From: Schleiferiaceae bacterium
GTDB taxonomy: Bacteria; Bacteroidota; Bacteroidia; Flavobacteriales; Schleiferiaceae
NCBI GenBank assembly: GCA_029254375.1
Contig: JAQWXR010000050.1
Span: 30,047 to 94,046 of the forward strand
DNA length: 64,000 nt
Direction: 5' to 3'
Positions 27,875-36,602 of this stretch are shown in pieces (the stretch's first letter is position 1; the number at the start of each line of letters is the position of its first letter). The translations under genes and the position numbers were made by a program. Below the pieces are notes generated by a model. The model was not told where the DNA came from. It was given only the letters and a program-made list of their open reading frames with translations, and searched no databases.

Positions 27875-30091
27875 ATGAATGCACCTACCCCCATCACCCA
27901 AAGTTTAACTCTGCCTGACGGCCGAGTCATTACCCTCGAAACTGGCCGCATGGCACGTCAAGCAGACGGCGCGGTCTTACTTTCTTGCGGAGGCACAGCC
28001 CTTCTAGCAACCGTTGTTGCCAACAGGGATGCACGTCCAGGGGTTGACTTCCTCCCATTAAGTGTGGAGTATAAAGAAAAATTTGCTGGCGCGGGTCGCG
28101 TTCCAGGAGGATTCCTAAAGCGTGAAGGTCGCCCAAGCGATCGCGAAGTTTTAGTTTGCCGTCTGGTCGACCGTGTATTGCGACCATTATTCCCTAACGA
28201 TTTCCACGCGGAAATTCAGGTGATCATCACCATGCTGTCCTATGACCCTGCTACGGCACCTGAGTCTTTGGCTGGTTTGGCAGCCTCAGCGGCTATTTCA
28301 ATCAGTAACATCCCCTTCAACGGTCCAATGTCTGAGGTGAACATTGCCCGAGTCAATGGAGAATTTATCATCAACCCTTCTTATGCTCAGCTAGAAGAAG
28401 CCGACATGGAAATCATGGTAGGCGCGACAGCTGATAGCGTTGTCATGGTGGAAGGTGAAATGAAAGAAGTGTCCGAAGCCGAAATGCTGGAAGCCATCAC
28501 TGTGGGTCATGACGCAATCAAAAAGCAAGTGGAACTTCAGTTAGCCTTGGCCGCAATGGTCCCAAGCGCTAATCCCAAGCGTGAGTATTCGCATGAGACC
28601 CACGACGAAGATCTACGCCAGCGCGTTGAAGCCGCTACCTATGAAGGCGCTTACAAAGTGGCCGGAATGGGCTTGACCAATAAGGCCGAGCGCTCAACGG
28701 AGTTCAAAGCTGTTTTTGAAACCTATGCCGCTACTCTGAGCGATGAGGAGAAAGCAAGTTCTTTGGACTTAGCGAAAGTCTATTACCACGATGTGGAATA
28801 CAAGGCGATGCGCAACCAAATCCTGGACCATGGCCAACGTTTAGATGGCCGTAAGACCGATGAGATTCGCCCTATTTGGGTTGAAACAGACATCCTCCCT
28901 GGGCCTCATGGCTGTGCACTGTTCACACGTGGTGAGACTCAGTCATTTACCACCGTTACCTTGGGTACTGCCCTTGATTCTAACCGCATTGATGCCGCAA
29001 CGATGACCGGAGATGAGAAATTCTATCTCCACTACAACTTCCCTCCCTTCTCTACAGGTGAAGCCCGCATGATGCGCGGTACCAGTCGTCGCGAAGTAGG
29101 ACACGGAAATCTGGCTCAACGCGCTTTGAAGAACATGGTACCTAGTGGCTCTGGCTACACTATCCGTATTGTTTCCGACATCCTCGAATCAAATGGCTCT
29201 AGCTCTATGGCTACCGTTTGTGCAGGCACCTTGGCCATGATGGATGCAGGGGTTCAAATCGAGCGCCCCGTCAGTGGAATCGCTATGGGCTTAATCACCG
29301 ATCCAGACTCAGGCAAGTATGCTGTATTGAGCGACATTTTAGGCGATGAAGATCACTTGGGCGATATGGACTTTAAAGTCACTGGTACCGAGAAAGGAAT
29401 CACTGCGTGCCAAATGGATATCAAAATCAAAGGCCTGAGTGTCGAGATTCTGACCAATGCCTTGAATCAAGCCAAATCGGGTCGTGAGCACATCTTGTCT
29501 GTTATGACTGCAGCCATGCCTGCATCCCGTGCTGAATTAAAGCCCCACGCTCCTCGAATGGTCATCATGGAAGTTCCCAAGAGCTTTATTGGGGGCATCA
29601 TCGGACCTGGTGGTAAAATCATCCAAGGCATGCAAGCTGAAACAGGATGTACGATTACCATTGAAGAAATTGGCAACATTGGCCGTGTAGAAATCAGTGG
29701 AACAAACGCCGAAGGCATTGCCTTGGCGCAACAGCGGATTGGAGAAATCTGTTTCATTCCTTTAGTAGATACGATTTATGATGGGACCGTTAAGGGCGTT
29801 CAAACCTTTGGCGTATTTGTCGAAATCGGTCGTGGCACAGAAGGCCTCTTGCACGTTTCAGAAATGGATTGGAAGCGCGTAGAAGACCCCTCTGCACTCT
29901 ATAAAGAAGGAGATAAGGTTCAAGTGAAACTTCTCAGCATCGATGACAAAGGCAAGCTTCGTTTGTCGCGTAAAGTGTTGATGGAGAAGCCTGAAGGATA
30001 TGTCGAGCGCGCTCCACGTGAGGATCGCGGACCTCGTCCTGACCGTGGAGACCGTCGTGGCCCTCGTCCAGAGCGTGGTGAGCGCCGCTAA
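27875..30091 (+). CDS. pnp: Polyribonucleotide nucleotidyltransferase
   Basis: A 738-residue protein from ATG 27875. There are two RNase PH domains (N-terminal half with [25 protein letters not shown]; second with [30 protein letters not shown]), then a KH domain ([16 protein letters not shown]) and an S1 domain ([24 protein letters not shown]). It degrades RNA 3' to 5' with phosphate. The last 25 residues are an Arg/Gly/Pro/Asp repeat tail ([20 protein letters not shown]) with likely RNA-binding character. The start upstream at 27830 is less family-like. Confidence 0.97.
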   Translation: MNAPTPITQSLTLPDGRVITLETGRMARQADGAVLLSCGGTALLATVVANRDARPGVDFLPLSVEYKEKFAGAGRVPGGFLKREGRPSDREVLVCRLVDRVLRPLFPNDFHAEIQVIITMLSYDPATAPESLAGLAASAAISISNIPFNGPMSEVNIARVNGEFIINPSYAQLEEADMEIMVGATADSVVMVEGEMKEVSEAEMLEAITVGHDAIKKQVELQLALAAMVPSANPKREYSHETHDEDLRQRVEAATYEGAYKVAGMGLTNKAERSTEFKAVFETYAATLSDEEKASSLDLAKVYYHDVEYKAMRNQILDHGQRLDGRKTDEIRPIWVETDILPGPHGCALFTRGETQSFTTVTLGTALDSNRIDAATMTGDEKFYLHYNFPPFSTGEARMMRGTSRREVGHGNLAQRALKNMVPSGSGYTIRIVSDILESNGSSSMATVCAGTLAMMDAGVQIERPVSGIAMGLITDPDSGKYAVLSDILGDEDHLGDMDFKVTGTEKGITACQMDIKIKGLSVEILTNALNQAKSGREHILSVMTAAMPASRAELKPHAPRMVIMEVPKSFIGGIIGPGGKIIQGMQAETGCTITIEEIGNIGRVEISGTNAEGIALAQQRIGEICFIPLVDTIYDGTVKGVQTFGVFVEIGRGTEGLLHVSEMDWKRVEDPSALYKEGDKVQVKLLSIDDKGKLRLSRKVLMEKPEGYVERAPREDRGPRPDRGDRRGPRPERGERR

Positions 30092-30170
30092 CGCGGACCT
30101 CGCAACCTAGATTGATGCTCACGCATTTTTCTTGTAACTTGTTTGTTTAACCCTCGTACGAAATCATCCG

Positions 30171-31034
30171 ATGCGTCAATTAAAAATTACGAAGCAGGTC
30201 ACCAACCGTGAAACGGCCTCCTTGGACAAATATCTCCAGGAGATCGGCAAAGTGGAGTTGATTACTGCGGAAGAAGAAGTAGAGCTCGCTCAGAAAATCA
30301 AGGCAGGTGATCAACGTGCCTTGGAGAAACTCACCAAAGCCAATTTGCGCTTTGTGGTTTCTGTGGCCAAGCAATACCAAAATCAAGGGTTAACACTTCC
30401 TGACTTGATTAACGAAGGCAATCTAGGTTTGATTAAAGCAGCCCAGCGTTTCGACGAAACCCGTGGCTTCAAGTTCATCTCCTATGCTGTTTGGTGGATC
30501 CGCCAGAGTATTCTTCAAGCCTTAGCAGAGCAATCTCGAATTGTGCGTCTTCCCTTGAACAAGATTGGCTCCATCAATAAGATTAACAAGGCCTATGCCT
30601 CCTTAGAACAGGCCCACGAACGTCCACCTAGTGCCGAAGAAATCGCCACAAAACTGGAAATGAGCGAAATGGACGTCAAAGAGTCTATGCGCAATAGTGG
30701 CCGCCACGTATCGATGGATGCTCCTTTGGTAGAAGGTGAAGACAGCAATTTGTACGATGTCTTGAACTCGGACGATTCGCCCAACCCGGATGACGCATTG
30801 ATGGTGGATTCACTCCGCACGGAAATCGAGCGCTCCCTGGCGACCTTGACTCCACGCGAAGGTGACGTCATCCGATTGTACTTCGGTCTAAACGGACAGC
30901 ATCCACTGACCTTGGAAGAAATTGGTGAGAAGTTTGACTTGACTCGGGAACGCGTTCGCCAAATCAAGGAAAAGGCCATTCGGCGTTTGAAGCATACTTC
31001 TCGAAGCAAAATCCTTAAAACCTATCTCGGTTGA
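30171..31034 (+). CDS. rpoD: Primary sigma factor RpoD, short Bacteroidota form
   Basis: A 287-residue sigma-70 protein with regions 1.2 to 4 and no region 1.1. [19 protein letters not shown] is region 1.2, [35 protein letters not shown] is 2.2-2.4, and [28 protein letters not shown] the helix-turn-helix of region 4.2. Sigma factors of this form direct Bacteroidota polymerase to TTTG / TAnnTTTG promoters, the motif seen repeatedly in this window. It is likely transcribed with, or just after, pnp. Three bases after its stop comes the -7 box of the next gene. Confidence 0.97.
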   Translation: MRQLKITKQVTNRETASLDKYLQEIGKVELITAEEEVELAQKIKAGDQRALEKLTKANLRFVVSVAKQYQNQGLTLPDLINEGNLGLIKAAQRFDETRGFKFISYAVWWIRQSILQALAEQSRIVRLPLNKIGSINKINKAYASLEQAHERPPSAEEIATKLEMSEMDVKESMRNSGRHVSMDAPLVEGEDSNLYDVLNSDDSPNPDDALMVDSLRTEIERSLATLTPREGDVIRLYFGLNGQHPLTLEEIGEKFDLTRERVRQIKEKAIRRLKHTSRSKILKTYLG

Positions 31035-31036
31035 TG

Positions 31037-31044
31037 TATTTTTG
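31037..31044 (+). promoter_or_regulatory. -7 box of the lipoprotein gene after rpoD
   Basis: TATTTTTG matches TAnnTTTG perfectly, starts 3 bases after the rpoD stop and ends 5 bases before ATG 31050. The surrounding 15-mer GATGTATTTTTGAGC is identical to that at 12386-12400. A leaderless or near-leaderless message is predicted. Confidence 0.6.
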
Positions 31045-31049
31045 AGCCT

Positions 31050-32405
31050 ATGGCTCTAAGATCCCTCCTCACTCTTACAGCCACCCTGCTTATAGCAGCG
31101 GTGGCTTTTTCTTGTTCCCCCCACAATCAAGCGCTCAAGCGTAGTAAAAAACTGGCGTCGGCCGGTCTCACCTATGAGGCCACGGTCATGTCCCTCGAGG
31201 CACTCGAGCGGAAGCCTGGCCATCAAAAAGCTATGATTCAGGTCAAGACCTATGGTGAGAAAGAAATCAAAGCGCAGCTACGTGAATTTGAAAAACTCGC
31301 TGAGGCCGGACAAACCGTGAGCGCTTTGGATGCCTTTGTCCGTGCACGCGACCTTGAGGATCGGGCCAATGCAGCGGGGGTTTTGCTTTCTGGTACCTCG
31401 GTTCATATTTCGGAGTACAATGGCCTCAAACAGAACTTTGTCAAAGACCTGGTGCAACAGGGCATGGCTGCCATGGAAGGCGATGATTTTACAGGGGCCG
31501 AGCGATTGTATGGCCGTGCTTTAAAGTACAGTCCCGAAAATGCCCAAATCCAAGAAGCTTGGCGCTCTGCAGTTTCGGAACCTATGCACCGAGAGGCGCA
31601 CCGCATGTACGCCAACCAGAAATACCGGGCGGCATTCTACACCTGGGCAGATATGGAAGAGCGGACGGGTCAATCCTATCTCGACAGCCGACAGTACCAG
31701 GACTCAGCGGTGTTCCATGGCATGGTGACGGTGGGCATCCGAGACATTTTGGCACCCACCCGTCAAGAATTGAATTTGAGCCAAAGCATGCGGGCAGATT
31801 TGATTAATAATTTGGTTCGAACCGACGACCCATTCATTGATTGGATTGACTGGAATGATCAGACGCGTTACCAATCCAACGAGCAACCTGACTATCTCTT
31901 GGAAATGGAAATGACGGACTGGACTGAAGTCCCCGGGACCATGTCGCGTTACGAGCGTCAAGGCTACCGCAAAGAAATCGTGGACAAGAAAAATCCGGAC
32001 ACGGGTGTCGTGACTAAAGAAACGGTCTACCATAAAGTGGTTTATTTCGATGTGGACTACCGCGTCTTCATTCATGGCGCACTTAAGTTCACCTTGGTGG
32101 ACCCGTTAAAGCGTTCCATCTTGACCTCACGTGAGGTGGAAGAACAGAGCGAGCGCATTATTGCATCCGCAGAATACAGTGGCGATCCGGCCAATCTCTA
32201 CCCAGGTCAATGGTCGAATATTTCGGAAGCCAAGACGACAGACCAAGTGCAGTATGGCCAAAAAGGAAGGCTCGATAGCCGATTCCGCACTACGTACAAC
32301 CCTCGCGTCGTTCAAGACATGCGCGAAACGGTCAAAAACAGCTTGGTCAAGAAAGCCAGCGTCACCTTGATCGAGACGCTCAACTCCCCGCTTTTCCTGC
32401 AATAA
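31050..32405 (+). CDS. TPR-like secreted lipoprotein, function unknown
   Basis: A 451-residue protein with a lipoprotein signal peptide (cut before the Cys in AVAFSCS, about residue 22). Residues about 30-200 are helical with TPR-like pairs (DFTGAERLYGRALKYSPENAQIQEAWRSAV; NQKYRAAFYTWADMEERTGQSYLDSRQYQDSA). The rest is a strand-rich domain with YHKVVYFDVDYRVFIHGALKFTLVDPLKRSILTS. It is probably anchored to a membrane and exposed in the periplasm. I recognise it only as a Bacteroidota-type hypothetical protein. The tmRNA gene follows. Confidence 0.75.
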   Translation: MALRSLLTLTATLLIAAVAFSCSPHNQALKRSKKLASAGLTYEATVMSLEALERKPGHQKAMIQVKTYGEKEIKAQLREFEKLAEAGQTVSALDAFVRARDLEDRANAAGVLLSGTSVHISEYNGLKQNFVKDLVQQGMAAMEGDDFTGAERLYGRALKYSPENAQIQEAWRSAVSEPMHREAHRMYANQKYRAAFYTWADMEERTGQSYLDSRQYQDSAVFHGMVTVGIRDILAPTRQELNLSQSMRADLINNLVRTDDPFIDWIDWNDQTRYQSNEQPDYLLEMEMTDWTEVPGTMSRYERQGYRKEIVDKKNPDTGVVTKETVYHKVVYFDVDYRVFIHGALKFTLVDPLKRSILTSREVEEQSERIIASAEYSGDPANLYPGQWSNISEAKTTDQVQYGQKGRLDSRFRTTYNPRVVQDMRETVKNSLVKKASVTLIETLNSPLFLQ

Positions 32406-32434
32406 GCCTTCGCAAGGCAGAGAGCCCAAATGCC

Positions 32435-32442
32435 TACCTTTG
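32435..32442 (+). promoter_or_regulatory. -7 box of the tmRNA gene
   Basis: TACCTTTG is a perfect TAnnTTTG match 19 bases before the mature tmRNA 5' end, leaving a precursor leader of about 15 bases for RNase P to remove. TTCG at 32409-32412 is a possible -33 element, 22 bases upstream. Confidence 0.65.
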
Positions 32443-32461
32443 CTCCTGCATTCAACTGCAT

Positions 32462-32853
32462 GGGGCTGACCGGTATTGACAGCAAGATGAAGGGGTTTGT
32501 AAGCATGCCGAGCTATTCGATTGATGCTCGTTAATTCAATATCGGAATCTATAATTGGCGAGTCTAACTACGCTCTTGCCGCTTAATCATCCGATAGGAG
32601 ACTAAGCTAATTCCGCACTAGGTGCGGAAGCGGGACATCCCTCAAAATCCCCGTCCTACGGAGTTTGATCAAGGGGTGCTGAAAAGGTGGGAATAGGAGG
32701 TCCTGAGCTGCGGGGGGCCTTTGAAAATTTAGCAGATAGGCTTGTGGTGGGGTGTTTGTTCTCAGCCATAGGATGAAAATCAATGACAAAATAAGCATGT
32801 AGAAAGCATATCGTTTCCTTGTCTGGACGCGGGTTCGATTCCCGCCAGCTCCA
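32462..32853 (+). ncRNA. ssrA: tmRNA (transfer-messenger RNA)
   Basis: The 5' end GGGGCTGACCGGTATTGACAG and the 3' end, with the T-arm GCGGGTTCGATTCCCGC and acceptor strand CAGCTCC plus A, form the tRNA-like domain; GGGGCTG pairs with CAGCTCC. The mature length is about 392 bases. The tag frame GGC GAG TCT AAC TAC GCT CTT GCC GCT TAA (32557-32586) encodes GESNYALAA, ending in the ALAA proteolysis signal; an alanine from the charged tmRNA precedes it. CCA is not encoded (ACAT follows the acceptor stem), so it must be added afterwards. tmRNA with SmpB rescues stalled ribosomes. Confidence 0.95.
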
Positions 32854-32875
32854 CATGGTGGTTCCACCTCCGATT

Positions 32876-32904
32876 AGCCAGCGAACGAGGTTCGCTGGCT
32901 TTTT
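32876..32904 (+). terminator. Intrinsic terminator of tmRNA
   Basis: AGCCAGCGAAC (32876-32886) pairs perfectly with GTTCGCTGGCT (32890-32900) around a GAG loop, followed by TTTT. It lies 22 bases after the tmRNA 3' end. Its plus-strand form suits tmRNA; the opposite gene ends about 60 bases away. Confidence 0.85.
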
Positions 32905-32964
32905 CATTCAAATCCACCACCGGTCTCAAACAACAAACGAACTACGCAACAAACGCGAGCAGCC

Positions 32965-34308
32965 CTAAGGCCACTGCACCTGCTGGCCTGTGAACGCCGC
33001 CCATTCGGCGAGGAGCTGCAGGTGGGCAGCCACGGCCTGATTGCGATTGATCAGCGCATCGAGGTATGCAAGTTCACGTTGATTCTTCATAAAAACCGAA
33101 GAATAGCCAAGGGCAAAGGATTGCTCCTCGAGTTCCCAGAGCTCACGGTAGGTGGCTGCTTGGGTATACATGGTTTGCACGTTAGCCAGGCTGGTGGGCC
33201 ATTGTTGGGACCATTGTACCTCACGATTTAAGGCTTCTTGATCAAAGAAGTCTTGGCCAAGGGTCATTTCCTGGAGGTATAGGGATGCAAGTTGGCGTTC
33301 AGATCGATTTTTACGGTTGAAGCCAGGGATATCCCAAGCCACTTTCCACGAGGACCCATATGGATTGAAGGAATCGGCATACTGCCAACCGATCACATTG
33401 ACGTTCGGGGCGTTCCAGCGCTGCATCTGCTCAAATCGTAGCTGCGTCCTCGCTTGATTTTGTTTAGCTTCCCAAAGTTGGCGTTTGGGCGCTTGCTCTA
33501 GCGCAGGATTCCCTCGTAAACCCACAAATTGGTAAAAGGGGTCTTCAAATGCGAGGGCCTGCCACTGGCGACCAGCGCCCTCCGGGCCCAAAAAGCTTTG
33601 AAGCACCTGTAAAGCCGCTTGTTCGCTTTGCAACGCTTGTAGAAATTGGCTTTGGCGCATGACCTTGTAGGCAAAGAGCTCAAGGGTGTCTTTTCGGGCG
33701 GAGGCACCCAAAGAATAGGAGGCGCGAATCTGCGCCAATTGGGCCTCCAGGCGCGCCAGGGAAGCAGTGTAGACCTCTCGTTCACGACGTGCCACGCTCC
33801 AAGCAACGAAGCGCTGAAGCGCTTCCTTGGCTACTTCTTGTTCGATCACGTACAATTCTGCTTTGGCGACAGCCACCTCGCGTTGCGCCACGTTCACTTT
33901 TTGCTGAGATTCTGAATACCAAAGTTGTGGACCCACAGGAACGGATAGGCCTAGACCCGCTAATCCACTGAGTGGGAGCCTTGACTCTGGGTTTAACCAA
34001 GGGCCGCTGCCCCATTGACCCGTCGCATTTAGCGCCATGCCGCCTACCAAAGGAAGACGGACCTCTGCCTCTTGGTAGCGGTATCCTGTTCCCGCACCCG
34101 CGGCCTTTCCGCGATCAAGCAAAGACAACTGGGGATCAAAGGCAGCTCGTGCGCCTAAAAGGTTGGCTTCCGCCTGGTATACGTGCAAATTGGCCTGTTG
34201 AAACGCCCAGGCTTTTTCCACTGCGAAGGAAATGTATTCATTAAGGCCCTGAGCAGTGATCGATAGAGTAGCCAACAGATAGACTAGACAGAAGACAAAT
34301 CTCCTCAT
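32965..34308 (-). CDS. TolC-family outer-membrane efflux protein
   Basis: A 447-residue protein from ATG 34308 with a signal peptide (MRRFVFCLVYLLATLSITAQ). The body is alternating long helices and strands, as in TolC/OprM: QQANLHVYQAEANLLGARAAFDPQLSLLDRG near the N-terminus and a second repeat near REVQWSQQWPTSLANVQTMYTQAATYRELWELEEQSFALGYSS. It would form the outer-membrane exit duct of a type I or tripartite pump. Its start codon overlaps the stop of the ABC-HlyD fusion (ATGA), so the pair is one operon and presumably one machine. Confidence 0.88.
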   Translation of the reverse strand: MRRFVFCLVYLLATLSITAQGLNEYISFAVEKAWAFQQANLHVYQAEANLLGARAAFDPQLSLLDRGKAAGAGTGYRYQEAEVRLPLVGGMALNATGQWGSGPWLNPESRLPLSGLAGLGLSVPVGPQLWYSESQQKVNVAQREVAVAKAELYVIEQEVAKEALQRFVAWSVARREREVYTASLARLEAQLAQIRASYSLGASARKDTLELFAYKVMRQSQFLQALQSEQAALQVLQSFLGPEGAGRQWQALAFEDPFYQFVGLRGNPALEQAPKRQLWEAKQNQARTQLRFEQMQRWNAPNVNVIGWQYADSFNPYGSSWKVAWDIPGFNRKNRSERQLASLYLQEMTLGQDFFDQEALNREVQWSQQWPTSLANVQTMYTQAATYRELWELEEQSFALGYSSVFMKNQRELAYLDALINRNQAVAAHLQLLAEWAAFTGQQVQWP

Positions 34309-36527
34309 TTCGCCTCTAGATTTAAGCGGTTCGCCGGAAATCCATTGAGCTGACGCCATAGCTCAAACCACAGGGGAACCTCCCCCAAGAGCAGCGTGAC
34401 ATGGGTGTTTGTGCCGGCATTGAGTCCTGCCGGCCAATTCTCAGCGGGTTCAAGAACGATCGAGAAGTTCTCTTGATCTGGCCCCACAGCTGTGCTCACA
34501 AAGCGGACTTGGGCTTTAAACATGCCGACACTGTGCTCGGGCCAGCCGGGAATAGGCAGCATGGGATAGCCATCAAAAGCGAGCATGGCGCCTTGATCTG
34601 AGGCAAGTAATGGAATGTCGTTGGGATTGCATTGCGCCAAGACGATAAGTTTATAGTAGGCCGGGACCAACGTCAAGATTTTCTCTTCCTTCTTGATCAG
34701 TGAACCAGGTGCCTTTTTGCTCAGTTCCATCACCACCCCATCTCGGGGGGAAATAACATAGCGGTTAGAAATACGTCGGGCTATTTGATTGGTTCTAGAA
34801 CGGGCTTGCGTGGCAGATTCTATCGAACCAGCCTCCGCTGCACGCGCTTCCGCGACGGAAGATTCCAACTTGGCCATTTTTTCTGCCAGCTCCATTTTTT
34901 TTGCCACATACTCCGATTGACTCGCTTCGTACTTCTGGCGTTGGCCTTGGGACTGAGCGCGTACCTTTTGCCAATTCATTGCCTGCCCTTCCCACACTTG
35001 GCGAGAAATAATTCCAATCGCAAGGAGGCTATCTGCTCGATATTTTTGGTCCAAGGCCACATATTCAGCCGCCCGGTATGCCACCCAATCCGTGCTATCC
35101 ACACGCACTTTCTGACGGGCCACACGAAGCTGAGGAGCAAGGCCCCGACGCGCTTGCTCTAGCTGAGCCAGTAAAGCAGCAGTCTTGCCCTGGTACGCCA
35201 AGTTAGCGTCTTCCTTTGCGCGTTGACTCGTTTCCAAGTTATCCAACAGCGATGGGTCCAAATACTCCGCACTAATCTCCTCCAACAAGAGCAAGGTGTC
35301 TCCCGAGCGAACTTCTTGACCTTCGCGGACATACCACGTGGTGAGACGACCGTTTTCAGCGGCATAAAGTTCGGAGGGTCGATCCATGGGGTCATCCATG
35401 GTTACTACACCGTTCATGGACACCGTCTGCGTCCAAGGCAGGAATAAACTTGCGAGGAAAACCAAGGCTAAAAAAGCCATCCAGCGCCACGGGGCTTTCT
35501 TATCGCTCGGCGGGTGGGTCTCGTTAAAGTTTTGAATCCAGGCCTCTCCTTCAAACGGTTGGGTGTCTGCCGGATTGTATGGACTGATATCCACCCCGTC
35601 GTGTGAGAAGGTACTATCTAGCTTGGTCAATGCGGTAAGTACATCAAAGATGGAATCTACCCCAGCTACCAATTTCTCCAGATTGGCCAGGATAGTTAAG
35701 AATACAATTTCAATAGCTACAAACTGCCCGATGGAGACTGTTTGATCGATGACTAGCCAGCCACCAACAGCTAACAAAGCCGCTGTGAAAGCGACTCGCG
35801 CTCCTCCTAAAACGGCATGCATACGCCAGAGCACACGGAAGTGCTTGCGACGCGCTTGCAAATAATCGCTAACGTAGCTTGCCATGCCACCCTTCTCTTC
35901 CCCTTCTGCTCTTTTCAAGCGTTCAGTCAAAGCAAATTTGGCCTTGCTCTCCTCCATGCTCCAAAGGAAACCGCGAGCAAGACTCCAGCGTATCATCAGA
36001 ATAGCAATGCCAAGAATGAGCAGAGAGGCACCCACAAATGTGAAATCGTAAAAGAAGAGCAGAAGGAATCCGAAGAGGAGCTGCAAAACAGCCGTCGAAA
36101 CATCGAGGAGAAGTTTAGGGAGCTCCTTTTGAAGCGTTACAGCATCAAAAAAGCGATGAGATGGCTCCAGTGCTTCGGTGGGCAAACCCAACTCCGTGGC
36201 TCGTTCGAAGAAATAGGCCGTACGGACAAAAAGGCGTTGCTGAAACCATTCCGATAGGCGCATTTGGACCAATCCGAAAAGTATCATAAGCCCCGAAAAG
36301 ATCAAGACAAGCGCAAAAAGAACCCACCAGGAAGTGGACAAACGCCCGCCCATAAGTTGCCCGATCAAGGCCTGAAATCCCAAAGGCAAAACCAAACTAA
36401 AGGCACCGCGCAAGGTGGCAAATGCCAAAATGAGAAGCACAGTGGGCCGATCGTTGCGGATCACACTCCATAGTCGATGCCAAGCGGGACGAATTTCTTT
36501 CATGACTTTCGGTTTAGCAATTCTCAT
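34305..36527 (-). CDS. ABC-exporter membrane domain fused to HlyD adaptor, no ATPase domain
   Basis: A 740-residue protein (732 from ATG 36503). Residues about 15-300 match the six-helix membrane domain of Bacteroidota ABC exporters (FFDAVTLQKELPKLLLDVSTAVLQ; IGQFVAIEIVFLTILANLEKLV). Where a nucleotide-binding domain should follow there is only a short acidic linker (about 300-345), then a membrane helix (WRWMAFLALVFLASLFLPW), a barrel-sandwich half (VREGQEVRSGDTLLLLEE), a long coiled coil (about 430-580) and the HlyD C-terminal barrel. No Walker A, LSGGQ or Walker B is present. The frame is unbroken, so it is a real gene in this assembly. Its energy source is unclear. Confidence 0.85.
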   Translation of the reverse strand: MRIAKPKVMKEIRPAWHRLWSVIRNDRPTVLLILAFATLRGAFSLVLPLGFQALIGQLMGGRLSTSWWVLFALVLIFSGLMILFGLVQMRLSEWFQQRLFVRTAYFFERATELGLPTEALEPSHRFFDAVTLQKELPKLLLDVSTAVLQLLFGFLLLFFYDFTFVGASLLILGIAILMIRWSLARGFLWSMEESKAKFALTERLKRAEGEEKGGMASYVSDYLQARRKHFRVLWRMHAVLGGARVAFTAALLAVGGWLVIDQTVSIGQFVAIEIVFLTILANLEKLVAGVDSIFDVLTALTKLDSTFSHDGVDISPYNPADTQPFEGEAWIQNFNETHPPSDKKAPWRWMAFLALVFLASLFLPWTQTVSMNGVVTMDDPMDRPSELYAAENGRLTTWYVREGQEVRSGDTLLLLEEISAEYLDPSLLDNLETSQRAKEDANLAYQGKTAALLAQLEQARRGLAPQLRVARQKVRVDSTDWVAYRAAEYVALDQKYRADSLLAIGIISRQVWEGQAMNWQKVRAQSQGQRQKYEASQSEYVAKKMELAEKMAKLESSVAEARAAEAGSIESATQARSRTNQIARRISNRYVISPRDGVVMELSKKAPGSLIKKEEKILTLVPAYYKLIVLAQCNPNDIPLLASDQGAMLAFDGYPMLPIPGWPEHSVGMFKAQVRFVSTAVGPDQENFSIVLEPAENWPAGLNAGTNTHVTLLLGEVPLWFELWRQLNGFPANRLNLEAK

Positions 36528-36602
36528 GCCATGTTAGACGTAACTAAATATTTCAATTATGAGAGCTGCCTGTAACAGGAACATTGGCAGAATAGAAGGA
36601 TT

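Noticed and set aside
32820..32853. Possible separate tRNA (T-arm GGGTTCGATTCCC and acceptor end)
   Set aside because: It is the 3' half of the tmRNA; no anticodon arm lies next to it, and the acceptor strand pairs with the tmRNA 5' end.
32607..32907. Minus-strand open frames over the tmRNA (beginning MEPPCGAGGNRTRV or MKKPANLVRW)
   Set aside because: They lie antisense to the tmRNA and its terminator. The first is the familiar artefact of translating a tRNA-like T-arm.
34785..36257. Plus-strand open frames inside the ABC-HlyD fusion gene
   Set aside because: They have no domain signal and lie opposite a clear minus-strand coding frame with conserved motifs.
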